Assembly (NCBI GenBank): GCA_030149815.1
Contig: JASLHI010000052.1
Span: forward strand, 1 to 46,023
DNA: 46,023 bases
Direction: 5' to 3'
DNA from: Aquirhabdus sp.
Lineage (GTDB): Bacteria; Pseudomonadota; Gammaproteobacteria; Pseudomonadales; Moraxellaceae
The notes beneath the pieces were generated by a model. It saw only the letters and a program-made list of their open reading frames with translations. It did not search any database and was not told the DNA's origin. The translations under genes and the position numbers were made by a program. This document shows, piece by piece, positions 1 to 7,881 of the stretch (position 1 is its first letter; each line of letters opens with the position of its first letter).

Positions 1-57
1 ACGATGCACTTGATTTATTGAATTGCATCGTTCCGATACCGTCTGCTGGAGACACAC

Positions 58-1284
58 ATGCGCCCCATTTCTGATTGGTTAGCCTATAGCTATGCCTTTT
101 TTTCTTTTAACAGTAAAAGCTCTCACGCAAAACAGAATACACATTTAATTACCCCTACACTTATTGATCAAAATGATCAACCAAACGCCAACTTATCATT
201 ACGATCACTCGTTAATCACAGTATCGTTAAGAAACCTTTAATCGTAGGTGGTATCGTTGTTGCTGGTCTTGCGTTACAAGGTTTTAGTCAAGCCACTCAG
301 CTTGACCAAGTTATCGAAAGCCATAAACTTCGTGTTGTAAGCGTTGCGGGTGACACAACCTTCTTTAAAGCGGGTAGTTTCTTACATGGCTTTGGCTATG
401 AAATGTCTCGTGAATTTGCACGCGATCTCAATGTCGACTTCGAATTTAAACAAGTCGCAAGCAATGCAATTGCCCTAGATTTAGTCAAACAAGGCAAAGC
501 CGATGTGGCTTTGACAACAGCATCGCTGAACCTATTAAGCAGTAAATCATTAACATCTGTAAGTCTAAGCTGTGGTAATTCAAACACATTAAATAATGAA
601 GGCTTAAACACTTCTGTGAATTGGGCTTTTCGTGATGGCGCAGATCCACTGACTACCAGTGGACATGGTTTTGTATGCGACCAACGCCAATTAGGAAGCA
701 CCAAGCAATTAGCTGCATTTTATAATCGTCATTTAATGAATGATCAATTTGAAAAAACGGCTTTTAATGAAGCGATATATACTCGTTTACCTATTCTAAA
801 AGCGTCTTTTCAATTAAATGCAAAAAAGCAAAACCTCGATTGGCAATTACTTGCCGCAGTAAGTTATCAAGAATCACATTTAGTACCGACAGCGATTTCA
901 CCGACTGGTGTCAGTGGCTTGATGATGCTGACTCAAGGTACAGCTAAAGAAATGGGTATTCACAACCGCAACGACCCTGCTCAAAGTATCAAGGGCGGCG
1001 CGCAATACCTAAACTTAATGATGACTCAATATTCAAGCATCCCTAATCCAGATCGTATCTGGTTTTCTTTAGCAGCTTATAATATGGGAACTGGTAATGT
1101 GGATCGTGTGCGTAGTGCAGTAAAGAAAATGGGCAAAAATCCAGATAATTGGGCTGATACCTATCAATACCTTTCAACTCATGCAAAAAGTAATGCCCAA
1201 TATGGTCAATGCGTACACTACGTCACGCGTATTCGTGGATATTTAGAAGCCATCAAACAAAGCCAAAATCTCACGCAAGTTTGA
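58..1284 (+). CDS. mltF: MltF-like membrane-bound lytic murein transglycosylase
   Basis: Probable lytic transglycosylase cleaving the MurNAc-GlcNAc bond of peptidoglycan in the periplasm. The C-terminal half (about residues 250-395) is an SLT/goose-lysozyme-like domain: the catalytic glutamate is E272 in the QESHL motif, followed by SPTGVSGLMM and the AAYNMGTGNV segment typical of the fold. A hydrophobic segment at about 60-76 should anchor the protein. Residues about 85-235 resemble the start of a periplasmic solute-binding (SBP_bac_3) domain but are much shorter than the roughly 230 residues of classical MltF, and the total of 408 aa is below the roughly 500 aa of enterobacterial MltF. A GGAGA Shine-Dalgarno sits about 5 nt before the ATG. 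About 60 residues precede the membrane segment, which is long for a signal anchor. A strong terminator follows. Confidence 0.85.
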   Translation: MRPISDWLAYSYAFFSFNSKSSHAKQNTHLITPTLIDQNDQPNANLSLRSLVNHSIVKKPLIVGGIVVAGLALQGFSQATQLDQVIESHKLRVVSVAGDTTFFKAGSFLHGFGYEMSREFARDLNVDFEFKQVASNAIALDLVKQGKADVALTTASLNLLSSKSLTSVSLSCGNSNTLNNEGLNTSVNWAFRDGADPLTTSGHGFVCDQRQLGSTKQLAAFYNRHLMNDQFEKTAFNEAIYTRLPILKASFQLNAKKQNLDWQLLAAVSYQESHLVPTAISPTGVSGLMMLTQGTAKEMGIHNRNDPAQSIKGGAQYLNLMMTQYSSIPNPDRIWFSLAAYNMGTGNVDRVRSAVKKMGKNPDNWADTYQYLSTHAKSNAQYGQCVHYVTRIRGYLEAIKQSQNLTQV

Positions 1285-1359
1285 TCTAGTTCACACTCTA
1301 GCGCAAATCTGCTACAGATATGCCAAGAGTTGCTACGATACTAATCGATCATTTATGCC

Positions 1360-1395
1360 AAACTCGTACTATCAATGTGATGGTACGAGTTTTTT
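1360..1395 (+). terminator. Rho-independent terminator of mltF
   Basis: AAACTCGTAC (1360-1369) pairs with GTACGAGTTT (1383-1392). Further pairing of ATCA with TGAT inside leaves a three-base loop, and a run of T follows. It lies about 75 bases after the mltF stop. Confidence 0.85.
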
Positions 1396-1489
1396 GCTTT
1401 TGTATGTATTCACTTCAAAATGATCTTAAAAAAATATATGTGGTGGAAAGATCAATCAATCCAGCCAATACTACAAAGGAAATTTCATC

Positions 1490-1942
1490 ATGAAGCATAT
1501 TAAATTTTTAGCTGCTGTAGGATTACTTACAGTGCCAATCTTTGCATCCGCCGCTGTCGGCGTATCGATTAATGTTGGACAACCAGGATTTTATGGGCAG
1601 ATTAATCTAGGAGATGCGCCACCTCCTCAACTGGTTTACACAGAACCTATGTGGATTGATCGGGGTCCTGTAGCTATCGAACCTATTTACCTACATGTCC
1701 GCCCTGATCATGCAAGGCATTGGCGTCGATACTGTGGTTATTATCAAGCTTGTGGTCGTCCAGTCTATTTTGTACAAGATAACTGGTATAACACAGTCTA
1801 TGTGCCACATTACCGCGAACATCATGACCATGATGAGCACTGGGATCGTGGTGAACATCGCGGTTGGAATCATGATTGGGATCATCATGATCATGGAGAA
1901 CATCGTGGTTGGGATCACGATGATGATCGACGAGATCGTTAA
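1490..1942 (+). CDS. Secreted His/Asp-rich hypothetical protein
   Basis: A 150-aa exported protein of unknown function. Residues 1-21 form a standard Sec signal peptide (MKHIKF, hydrophobic core, then ASAAV). The mature part begins with a Gly/Pro-rich strand region, has a middle section with two cysteines (CGYYQAC) that could form a disulfide, and ends in about 40 residues almost entirely of His, Asp, Glu, Arg, Gly and Trp. The tail contains near-repeats of the form HD-HGEHRGW. Such a tail could bind divalent metals, but this is inference. An AAGGAAA ribosome-binding site lies 8 nt before the ATG. Transcribed alone and convergent with the Kdo hydroxylase gene. Confidence 0.8.
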   Translation: MKHIKFLAAVGLLTVPIFASAAVGVSINVGQPGFYGQINLGDAPPPQLVYTEPMWIDRGPVAIEPIYLHVRPDHARHWRRYCGYYQACGRPVYFVQDNWYNTVYVPHYREHHDHDEHWDRGEHRGWNHDWDHHDHGEHRGWDHDDDRRDR

Positions 1943-1961
1943 TCTTTCATTGACTAAGAAA

Positions 1962-1991
1962 ATGGCTAATATCTTCATTGATATTAGCCAT
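1962..1991. terminator. Hairpin between convergent genes
   Basis: Perfect 12-bp stem: ATGGCTAATATC (1962-1973) and GATATTAGCCAT (1980-1991) with a 6-nt loop. On the minus strand it is followed by TTTTCTT, so it fits a terminator for the Kdo hydroxylase gene. On the plus strand the tail is only AT-rich. Confidence 0.7.
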
Positions 1992-2033
1992 TCATTTGAA
2001 TAATTTAAATAATTTAAAATTATGACATTAAAA

Positions 2034-2909
2034 TCATAACAGTGTTTGTTCTGTCAATCGCTCTAATATACGTTGTGGTGCTTGGTTTTCATCATGCATC
2101 GCTGCTACAGGCAAATAGAACGTTTGTTCAAACATATACTGGCCAGCCATTGCTGCATGAGACACATGGTCTGTGAATACAATCCATGTACTTCCCGCCG
2201 GAAACTCATGCGCAAGATATTCGACATTAGCTTGGTAATCCAGATCTGCTTTCATATTATCGTGCATTTGCAACATATAATGATCATAAGGACTGCGATG
2301 GCTTTTTGTTAATCCTACGGCATTAAGAAAGCTGCTCACACCCCAAAATGGTCCAGAAATTTTAGGCAGAAAACGTTCCGCAACTTTTTCAAATGGCTCA
2401 CCTACACGCCATGAGCGCGTTTTGCCATGTGGATTTACATTCGTAAAAACACGAAGAATACGTTTATCTTGTACAGGTGTTGCTGGAAAACTATCCACAT
2501 GCAGACGCGTATCGTCTTTACGCCATGATGTCTTGCGCCCTGCAACCTCTAATGGGCGATAGCTGGTACGAGACTGGATTAGATCTTTTTGATATTGTGG
2601 AAATAAATGATCGATCAGTCCTTTACTGAAAATCGCATAACGATGCATCATATGCTGTAACAAGACAGTCGCCTCTTCATCGACATTACTGCCTTGTAAC
2701 TTGTCCGTATTAATATCAAAACTTACATTTTTACTTTTGCCAATAATCGATGGAGAAAGAAATTGCTGCTCAGCCTCGCTCATCTCAAAACTAAGTGCAG
2801 GAAATGCCAACACATCACCATGCTCAAGTGAACGTATCGCCTGATTTTTTAATTCAGTAGTCACAGGCATTTGCCAGTCGGTAATCGGCAGGTTGACGAT
2901 TGCACTCAT
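2034..2909 (-). CDS. kdoO: Kdo 3-hydroxylase (KdoO family)
   Basis: Probable Fe(II)-dependent dioxygenase that hydroxylates 3-deoxy-D-manno-octulosonic acid of the lipopolysaccharide inner core to the Ko sugar. The HVD pair (H137, D139 with this start) is the expected start of the iron triad, with a distal His in DHVSHA (about 248-251). The segments SYRP, SWRKDDTRLH and GAxTW-like GSTWIVF fit the family. The reading frame continues upstream to a TTG at 2975, but the ATG at 2909 gives the usual size (291 aa) and lies just after a likely promoter. Monocistronic. The call rests on overall resemblance rather than alignment. Confidence 0.82.
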   Translation of the reverse strand: MSAIVNLPITDWQMPVTTELKNQAIRSLEHGDVLAFPALSFEMSEAEQQFLSPSIIGKSKNVSFDINTDKLQGSNVDEEATVLLQHMMHRYAIFSKGLIDHLFPQYQKDLIQSRTSYRPLEVAGRKTSWRKDDTRLHVDSFPATPVQDKRILRVFTNVNPHGKTRSWRVGEPFEKVAERFLPKISGPFWGVSSFLNAVGLTKSHRSPYDHYMLQMHDNMKADLDYQANVEYLAHEFPAGSTWIVFTDHVSHAAMAGQYMFEQTFYLPVAAMHDENQAPQRILERLTEQTLL

Positions 2910-2924
2910 ATCATTTGCTCGAAA

Positions 2925-2965
2925 GTTATTATTTAATGGCTTTATTGTATCAAAGAATAATTCAA
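2925..2965 (-). promoter_or_regulatory. Putative sigma70 promoter of kdoO
   Basis: Read on the minus strand, TTGATA is followed after 16 nt by TAATAA, placing transcription start just upstream of the ATG at 2909. It would remove the TTG at 2975 as a start. Assigned by eye. Confidence 0.4.
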
Positions 2966-3090
2966 TGATATCCAAATATAAGCAAATGCATCACATAAAA
3001 GCGCCAATTTGGGATCTATTATTTTTTTAAATATGAATGACTGCACGTATACTATGAATACTTAACAGAAATAAATTTGGAATCTGTGTC

Positions 3091-3786
3091 ATGACTGAAC
3101 AATTTGCTAAAAATAGTACAGAAATCGAAATTGAAACTGCGCCCAATCCAACGTTTTGTGTCATTTGGCTGCATGGCTTAGGCGCTGATGGTCATGATTT
3201 CGCGCCGATTGTTCCCGAACTTAGATTGCCAAAAAACTCAGCAGTACGTTTTATATTTCCACACGCAGATCATATGCCTGTCACGATCAATGGTGGCTAT
3301 CGTATGCCTGCTTGGTACGATATTTTATCGCTTGATGGCAGCAATCGTAAAATCGATGAAGCTGGGATCTTAGCTACACGCCATCGGATTCGCGCTTTAA
3401 TCACGCGTGAAAATGCACGTGGTATTCCAAGTAATCGTATTGTGTTGGCTGGATTCTCTCAAGGCGGTGCGATGGCTTATACCGTTGGTTTGACTCAACC
3501 AGAACGATTGGCGGGCATCATGCCTTTATCCGCTTATATGCCAGCACCAGATCTTATTCAATCTGAGTTTTCCATTAATAATCGTGACACTCCAATCTTT
3601 GCAGGCCACGGTTTACAAGATGATATTGTGCTTTTACCGATGGGACTTGATGCAAAAAATCGTGCAGAACAGCTTGGTTGTAAAATTGAATGGCACACCT
3701 ACCCTATGGCACATTCAGTATGTCTTGAAGAAATTCGAGATATTGGGCAATGGTTGACTGGGTTGATTTCAACAAAAATTGAATAA
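3091..3786 (+). CDS. Carboxylesterase/phospholipase family alpha/beta hydrolase (EstB-like)
   Basis: A 231-aa cytoplasmic serine esterase of the carboxylesterase-2/acyl-protein-thioesterase type. WLHGLGADGHDF (26-37) gives the oxyanion loop. The nucleophile is S123 in GFSQGG, the acid is D177 or D178 in GLQDD, and the base is H208 in MAHSV. No signal peptide or membrane segment is visible. Length is typical of the family (about 215-235 aa). Preferred substrates are short-chain esters or lysophospholipids in characterised relatives; the physiological substrate here is unknown. Transcribed alone, convergent with the DUF6714-like gene. Confidence 0.88.
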   Translation: MTEQFAKNSTEIEIETAPNPTFCVIWLHGLGADGHDFAPIVPELRLPKNSAVRFIFPHADHMPVTINGGYRMPAWYDILSLDGSNRKIDEAGILATRHRIRALITRENARGIPSNRIVLAGFSQGGAMAYTVGLTQPERLAGIMPLSAYMPAPDLIQSEFSINNRDTPIFAGHGLQDDIVLLPMGLDAKNRAEQLGCKIEWHTYPMAHSVCLEEIRDIGQWLTGLISTKIE

Positions 3787-3798
3787 TCAGAAGTATGT

Positions 3799-3825
3799 GT
3801 CGCAATGTCATTTGGATATTGCGAC
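3799..3825. terminator. Hairpin between convergent genes
   Basis: GTCGCAAT (3799-3806) and ATTGCGAC (3818-3825) form a perfect 8-bp stem with an 11-nt loop between the esterase stop and the stop of the minus-strand gene. There is no clear T run, so termination is only plausible. Confidence 0.45.
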
Positions 3826-4323
3826 TTATGTATACTTAATTTTTGCAATAAGCTTTTGTAAGAAATTAAATGCTTTATCAATATCCTCTTCTATATAGAC
3901 TGAATCCTCAATTCCAGTACACCATTGTAGAAAATGAATTAAACAATTCACTTGTTCAATACTTAATATCTGGAGCCGTGAATATGTCTCTCTTTCAAAT
4001 TCAGGGTTTGGACCAAGATTGAAGACAAAAAAATATACAGCATCCTGTACACACCACCACTCCAAATTCAAACAAAACTTCAGATAGTATGGCAATATCC
4101 AGCGATAGGTCACTGGTGACAATGTTGATAACCACATACGAAGATGTGTAATAAGAATGTCATCTCGAATTGCTTTATATCGGTATGCATTCAGATATTT
4201 ACGCACATCATCGCAGTCTTCACAATCAACTTGATGTGTAGTTAATTCTTCCGAGACTGGCATCGGCAGAACTGGAAAAACTAAGTCAATTTCTCTCAAG
4301 AGCCATTCGGTTTCGATTATCAT
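3826..4323 (-). CDS. DUF6714-like hypothetical protein
   Basis: A 165-aa cytoplasmic protein of unknown function. Its pattern matches my recollection of the DUF6714 family: an N-terminal helix with an F/VP segment, an acidic stretch (DCEDCDDV, about 33-40), a central LSPVTYRWILPYYLKFCL block (about 68-86), then FVFNLGP and a C-terminal LSIEQVNCLIHFLQW helix. The ATG is preceded by GGAAGAG at a suitable distance. It is rich in Cys and Trp, more AT-rich than its neighbours, and sits alone between two esterase genes. Members are often found as scattered accessory genes; no role can be assigned. Confidence 0.72.
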   Translation of the reverse strand: MIIETEWLLREIDLVFPVLPMPVSEELTTHQVDCEDCDDVRKYLNAYRYKAIRDDILITHLRMWLSTLSPVTYRWILPYYLKFCLNLEWWCVQDAVYFFVFNLGPNPEFERETYSRLQILSIEQVNCLIHFLQWCTGIEDSVYIEEDIDKAFNFLQKLIAKIKYT

Positions 4324-4381
4324 TTTTGATCGATCTCTTCCAGTGCTCTTTTAGCTCAGCTTCAAGTCCATATAAATCGAT

Positions 4382-4427
4382 ATTTCGACAAGTAAAAATA
4401 ATCTTTTTTATTTTTACTTGTCGAAAT
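4382..4427. repeat. Perfect 18-bp inverted repeat
   Basis: ATTTCGACAAGTAAAAAT (4382-4399) is the exact reverse complement of 4410-4427, with a 10-nt AT-rich loop. It overlaps the last base of the alpha/beta hydrolase stop codon on the minus strand, so it probably acts as its terminator, although no T run follows the stem outside the repeat. Confidence 0.7.
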
Positions 4428-5362
4428 TACGTTCCATTATTTTCTTTCAGCCTACGCGCCAAATAATCCAAAACCATCTGTCTCGTATTACCCATCCACT
4501 GCGTCGGTGATGCCATCGCCACTATCATACTGATGTGACCTACTTTTGGAATCACAGCGGTCTCAACAGGAACATTTGCACGTTCAAGACCACGTTTCAT
4601 TTTAAGCAAGTTCTTAATGCCCACTAACGTATCTTTTTCTGCCGTTAACAAATAATGAGGCGGTGCATCTGAACGCACATGGCTATCAGGCATGATGTCT
4701 TCAGGTTTCAAATCCGTCGGAAACGCAATCTTGCTATCATATTCACGAAAATCGTAAGAATATGGCCCAGCTAAACCAATGACGCCTTTAATTGCAGTGT
4801 TTGGAACAAAGCTATCCTTCCAAAATCGCTCATCATCAACGGCTGTCACCGCATTAAATGCACCTGCGGAATGTCCCATCACAAAAATTTGATCAGGATT
4901 ACCGCCATATTGCGCAATATGCTGATAAACCCACGAAATTGCACTGACAGAATCATGAATATAATCAGGATAAATATTCTTGGGCGCGAGTCTATACTCA
5001 ATCACCACTGTCACATAACCCGCTTGCGCTAAACTTTGTCCAACAAATCCATAACCTGCTTTATCGCCACTTTGCCAAGAGCCGCCATGGATAAAAATAA
5101 CAACAGGTAACCCACTTGTATGACGTGATTGTAGTATCGAGTTATCTATTTCTGGCTTATAAACATCAAGTGCTTGCCGTGGATCTATACCATAATGAAT
5201 ATCTTTAATTATTGTTAAACCACGCTGTGATGAAATCGCTGTCAATATTCTCGTCGGTGAAAATGTACAAACACCTGCAATCACACCACTCACCATACCA
5301 AGCATTGCGAGCTTCTTAAGACTAGAGAATTTGCGTGACTTCACAATAACTTGTTGATTCAT
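4427..5362 (-). CDS. Membrane-anchored or exported alpha/beta hydrolase (Aes/HSL-like esterase)
   Basis: A 311-aa alpha/beta hydrolase. IFIHGGSWQSGDK (about 89-101) is the HGG oxyanion motif of the hormone-sensitive-lipase/carboxylesterase group, and GHSAGAF carries the nucleophilic serine. A C-terminal Asp (AEKDTLVG) and His (VGHISM) complete the triad. The N-terminus has basic residues then a hydrophobic stretch (about 19-36), a signal anchor or uncleaved signal peptide, so the enzyme likely faces the periplasm. Transcribed after the BON-lipoprotein gene on the same strand with a 52-bp gap, possibly one transcript. Substrate unknown. Confidence 0.85.
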   Translation of the reverse strand: MNQQVIVKSRKFSSLKKLAMLGMVSGVIAGVCTFSPTRILTAISSQRGLTIIKDIHYGIDPRQALDVYKPEIDNSILQSRHTSGLPVVIFIHGGSWQSGDKAGYGFVGQSLAQAGYVTVVIEYRLAPKNIYPDYIHDSVSAISWVYQHIAQYGGNPDQIFVMGHSAGAFNAVTAVDDERFWKDSFVPNTAIKGVIGLAGPYSYDFREYDSKIAFPTDLKPEDIMPDSHVRSDAPPHYLLTAEKDTLVGIKNLLKMKRGLERANVPVETAVIPKVGHISMIVAMASPTQWMGNTRQMVLDYLARRLKENNGT

Positions 5363-5414
5363 AAGTTAACCAAGAATATTCGAATTAAAAAAACAACCTA
5401 CCATCATCCCGCAA

Positions 5415-6194
5415 TTACTGAAGCTGCTGTGAAGTCACTGATGGGTCTACTGCAATTGGCGTAGCAATCGCAGTAGGCTCAACAACAGCAGTCGTATCAT
5501 TACTATGATTTGTCGTTAAAGGTCGATGGTCTATCGGCGTTTCCAAAATTGTAGGCGCGGCTTCTGGCAGAATATCGATCAACGTCACAATTCGAGCAAC
5601 ATTTGGCGTACGTTGTAACGTATCAAGCAACCAATCTACATCGCTCTTCGGTAGTTTACCCATCAAATAAACCACATTGTTTTCTGTCACAACTTTGACT
5701 CGAGAATCTTTAAAACCTTTCAACAACAAGAAATTCTTGCGAACATTTGCAGTTGTAATTCCATCTTGTACAATTTGGTCATAACCAATTTCATCGCCCA
5801 CAGTCAGATAATTTTGTACAGCTTTCACGTCATCCATTGCTTTTAAATTATCATTCGCTAAACGCTTCAAACTCGCATCTGGCACTTGTCCCGTAAGCAA
5901 CACAACCCCATGAAAACAATTAATATTTACGCGAGACAACTTAAAGCGTGGATCTAATTTATACAGATTAATACTTGCTGTTTTTTCAATAGAATTATCT
6001 GTAAAAATCTGCCCCCAAGTACGATCACTCGATGCAACGCCAACAGGTTCAGTTCCAGAGTTTGCCGCAATAAAAGAACTACAACCTGACATAAGTAATG
6101 TTGCAGATAATAAGGATGCAACAGTCACTTTTGACAAACGGTTAGCAGAAAGAATATTGGTTGTCGTAGGCAGCATATTCAGTTTTTTAAACAT
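5415..6194 (-). CDS. dolP: BON-domain outer-membrane lipoprotein (DolP/YraP-like)
   Basis: A 259-aa lipoprotein with two BON domains, like DolP, which supports outer-membrane integrity and septal amidase activation in enterics. The lipobox is LLMSGC, about 40 residues in, so the leader is long. BON1 spans the region with VNINCFHGVVLLTGQVP and BON2 the region with VVTENNVVYLMGKLP. A Pro/Thr-rich tail of about 60 residues extends beyond the normal DolP length (about 190 aa). The open frame reaches 6242, but the ATG at 6194 has AGAGG 7 nt upstream and starts MFKKLNML, so it is preferred. Downstream of lpoA-yraN as in other gammaproteobacteria, although diaA, usually between, is absent. Confidence 0.85.
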   Translation of the reverse strand: MFKKLNMLPTTTNILSANRLSKVTVASLLSATLLMSGCSSFIAANSGTEPVGVASSDRTWGQIFTDNSIEKTASINLYKLDPRFKLSRVNINCFHGVVLLTGQVPDASLKRLANDNLKAMDDVKAVQNYLTVGDEIGYDQIVQDGITTANVRKNFLLLKGFKDSRVKVVTENNVVYLMGKLPKSDVDWLLDTLQRTPNVARIVTLIDILPEAAPTILETPIDHRPLTTNHSNDTTAVVEPTAIATPIAVDPSVTSQQLQ

Positions 6195-6336
6195 TTTAAA
6201 ACCTCTGTAACATCGAATTCGTGGATGATGGGAGTCTAACAAAACCTTGAATAAAAAATGAGTTGATTATGTTAATCAATTTGATGCAAATCGCATACCG
6301 TCACAATAATGTGTAATATCGAGAATGAGGCTTCCA

Positions 6337-6741
6337 TTATTCATATAGGATGGATGCATCAAAAGCACCTTCAATCCACTCCATGCTCTTGCTATCACCA
6401 AATTGCACAGAACGATCAATCGCAATCACGTCGAATCGACAATCAAATGATTCAAACTCAGGAAATGATTGCAAGAAAACAGCAGACGTTTTAATGATTT
6501 TCCGTTGTTTACTCGGTGTAACACTGGCGGCAGCACTACCGAATACACCTGATTTTCGCTGCCGCACTTCCACAAAAACCAGTAAATGATCTTGTACAAC
6601 AACCAAATCCAGCTCACCCAGCGGACAATGATAATTTTGCGCAACGAGTTGAAAGCCTTGTCGCAGCAAAAAACGCAAAGCTGTTTCTTCGGCTTGTTGG
6701 CCAACTTGATGTGTTGGACTGGTCGAACGACCAACCGTCAT
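6337..6741 (-). CDS. yraN: YraN family (UPF0102) nuclease-fold protein
   Basis: A 134-aa cytoplasmic protein of the YraN/UPF0102 family, which has a restriction-endonuclease-like (Holliday-junction-resolvase-like) fold and unknown substrate. Diagnostic segments are GQQAEETALRFL near the N-terminus, the NYHCPLGELDLV block with the acidic E and D expected of the fold, and FVEVRQRKSG. Length is typical (about 120-135). It begins 28 nt after lpoA on the same strand, the conserved lpoA-yraN pairing. Confidence 0.92.
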   Translation of the reverse strand: MTVGRSTSPTHQVGQQAEETALRFLLRQGFQLVAQNYHCPLGELDLVVVQDHLLVFVEVRQRKSGVFGSAAASVTPSKQRKIIKTSAVFLQSFPEFESFDCRFDVIAIDRSVQFGDSKSMEWIEGAFDASILYE

Positions 6742-6769
6742 ATCGATCTTATCTTCACTCTGTGTTCAA

Positions 6770-7711
6770 TCACCGTGGCAAAAGCCCGCTATCTGTTGCA
6801 CGAAAACATACAGGAACACGCTGAATGTCTTGATTCTTTAAAGTAATCATTCCCGTTCTGCCTGAGAATCGTGCACTCAACGCATGATTTGCCAACAACA
6901 TCGCCAATTGCCAAGCATCTGCACCAAAGGCATGCAGACGTTGAACTTCGGTTGAGATTGATTTTTTATTATTCAATGTATTCAATTCTGGCCAATCGGC
7001 TCTTAATAACGCTGGTGTATCACAGAACTGCATCCCAGAAGACAAAGGAATCCGTCGATCAAATGCAAATGATGGTGCATATACCCGATCATGCGGTAAC
7101 TTCTGCTCACCAACCCACTGACTTGATCCAAGGACAAGTAAGCCTTGAGTTCGATTCAAACTGGATGGAATCACTTTGACGACATTAGGTTTGAGTTTGG
7201 TCGCTTGAATCAACGCATCTTTAAATCGTTCACCCTTCGTAAACTGCGGCTGTGTCACCACATAAAGCTGTGTCACGCCATCACTTAATATTGCCTTTGC
7301 TAGACTTTGCGCATCTTCATCAGGCGCAAGTGCAAATTGCCAAACATTTTTTTGATTTTGAGCAACTTGATTTAGCGCCAGTATTGGAACCTGAATCGAA
7401 GAAATGTTGACCACCTCACCCACTTGTTCACGTGATAACGGTCCAATCACTAAATCCGTCGTTGATTTCACTTCTTTGGCAAGCAAGATGTCCATTGGTT
7501 GATCAGTTGTATCAACAAAACGAAGCGGAGGTTGAAGAGTTCCTGCATAATAAGCCGCCAATAAACCTTCTTTTATACTACTGGCTGCAGGTGCTAATAC
7601 GCCATGCTCTGGAAGCAACACTAAAATTTCAGCGTGTACAACTGGTGTGAGAGAAAATACGGATAAAAATACAGATAAACGCAAATTCTGTATAAATGTT
7701 TTCGACATCAT
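6770..7711 (-). CDS. lpoA: Penicillin-binding-protein activator LpoA, C-terminal domain only
   Basis: A 313-aa LpoA/YraM-type protein, which in enterics spans the periplasm and stimulates the PBP1A synthase. The sequence corresponds to the C-terminal periplasmic-binding-protein-like domain: ILVLLPEHG at the start of the mature protein, VIGPLS, a middle LVLGSSQ strand, and the closing ARFSGRTGMITL segment. Enterobacterial LpoA is about 680 aa with an N-terminal TPR-like domain that is missing here. The N-terminus is a cleavable Sec signal (about 1-27, ending VVHA) with no lipobox cysteine. It is divergent from rsmI and first in lpoA-yraN-dolP. Confidence 0.85.
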   Translation of the reverse strand: MMSKTFIQNLRLSVFLSVFSLTPVVHAEILVLLPEHGVLAPAASSIKEGLLAAYYAGTLQPPLRFVDTTDQPMDILLAKEVKSTTDLVIGPLSREQVGEVVNISSIQVPILALNQVAQNQKNVWQFALAPDEDAQSLAKAILSDGVTQLYVVTQPQFTKGERFKDALIQATKLKPNVVKVIPSSLNRTQGLLVLGSSQWVGEQKLPHDRVYAPSFAFDRRIPLSSGMQFCDTPALLRADWPELNTLNNKKSISTEVQRLHAFGADAWQLAMLLANHALSARFSGRTGMITLKNQDIQRVPVCFRATDSGLLPR

Positions 7712-7881
7712 GATGATCTTCTATTTTTTGGTAATCTAAAGCGAGTCTATTTTAGCGGAAACTATATTTCATTTTGGGTTTAATTTTTGCAAATATTCTT
7801 AGAGAAGATGTGATATTTAACAAATATTTGCATTTAGCGGTTTTACATTGAACATGATATTTCACACGGGAAAATATTGAT

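Noticed and set aside
1803..1942. DNA-level tandem repeat in the His-rich gene
   Set aside because: The repetition arises from imperfect codons for a His/Asp-rich tail, not from a clean DNA repeat or CRISPR-like array.
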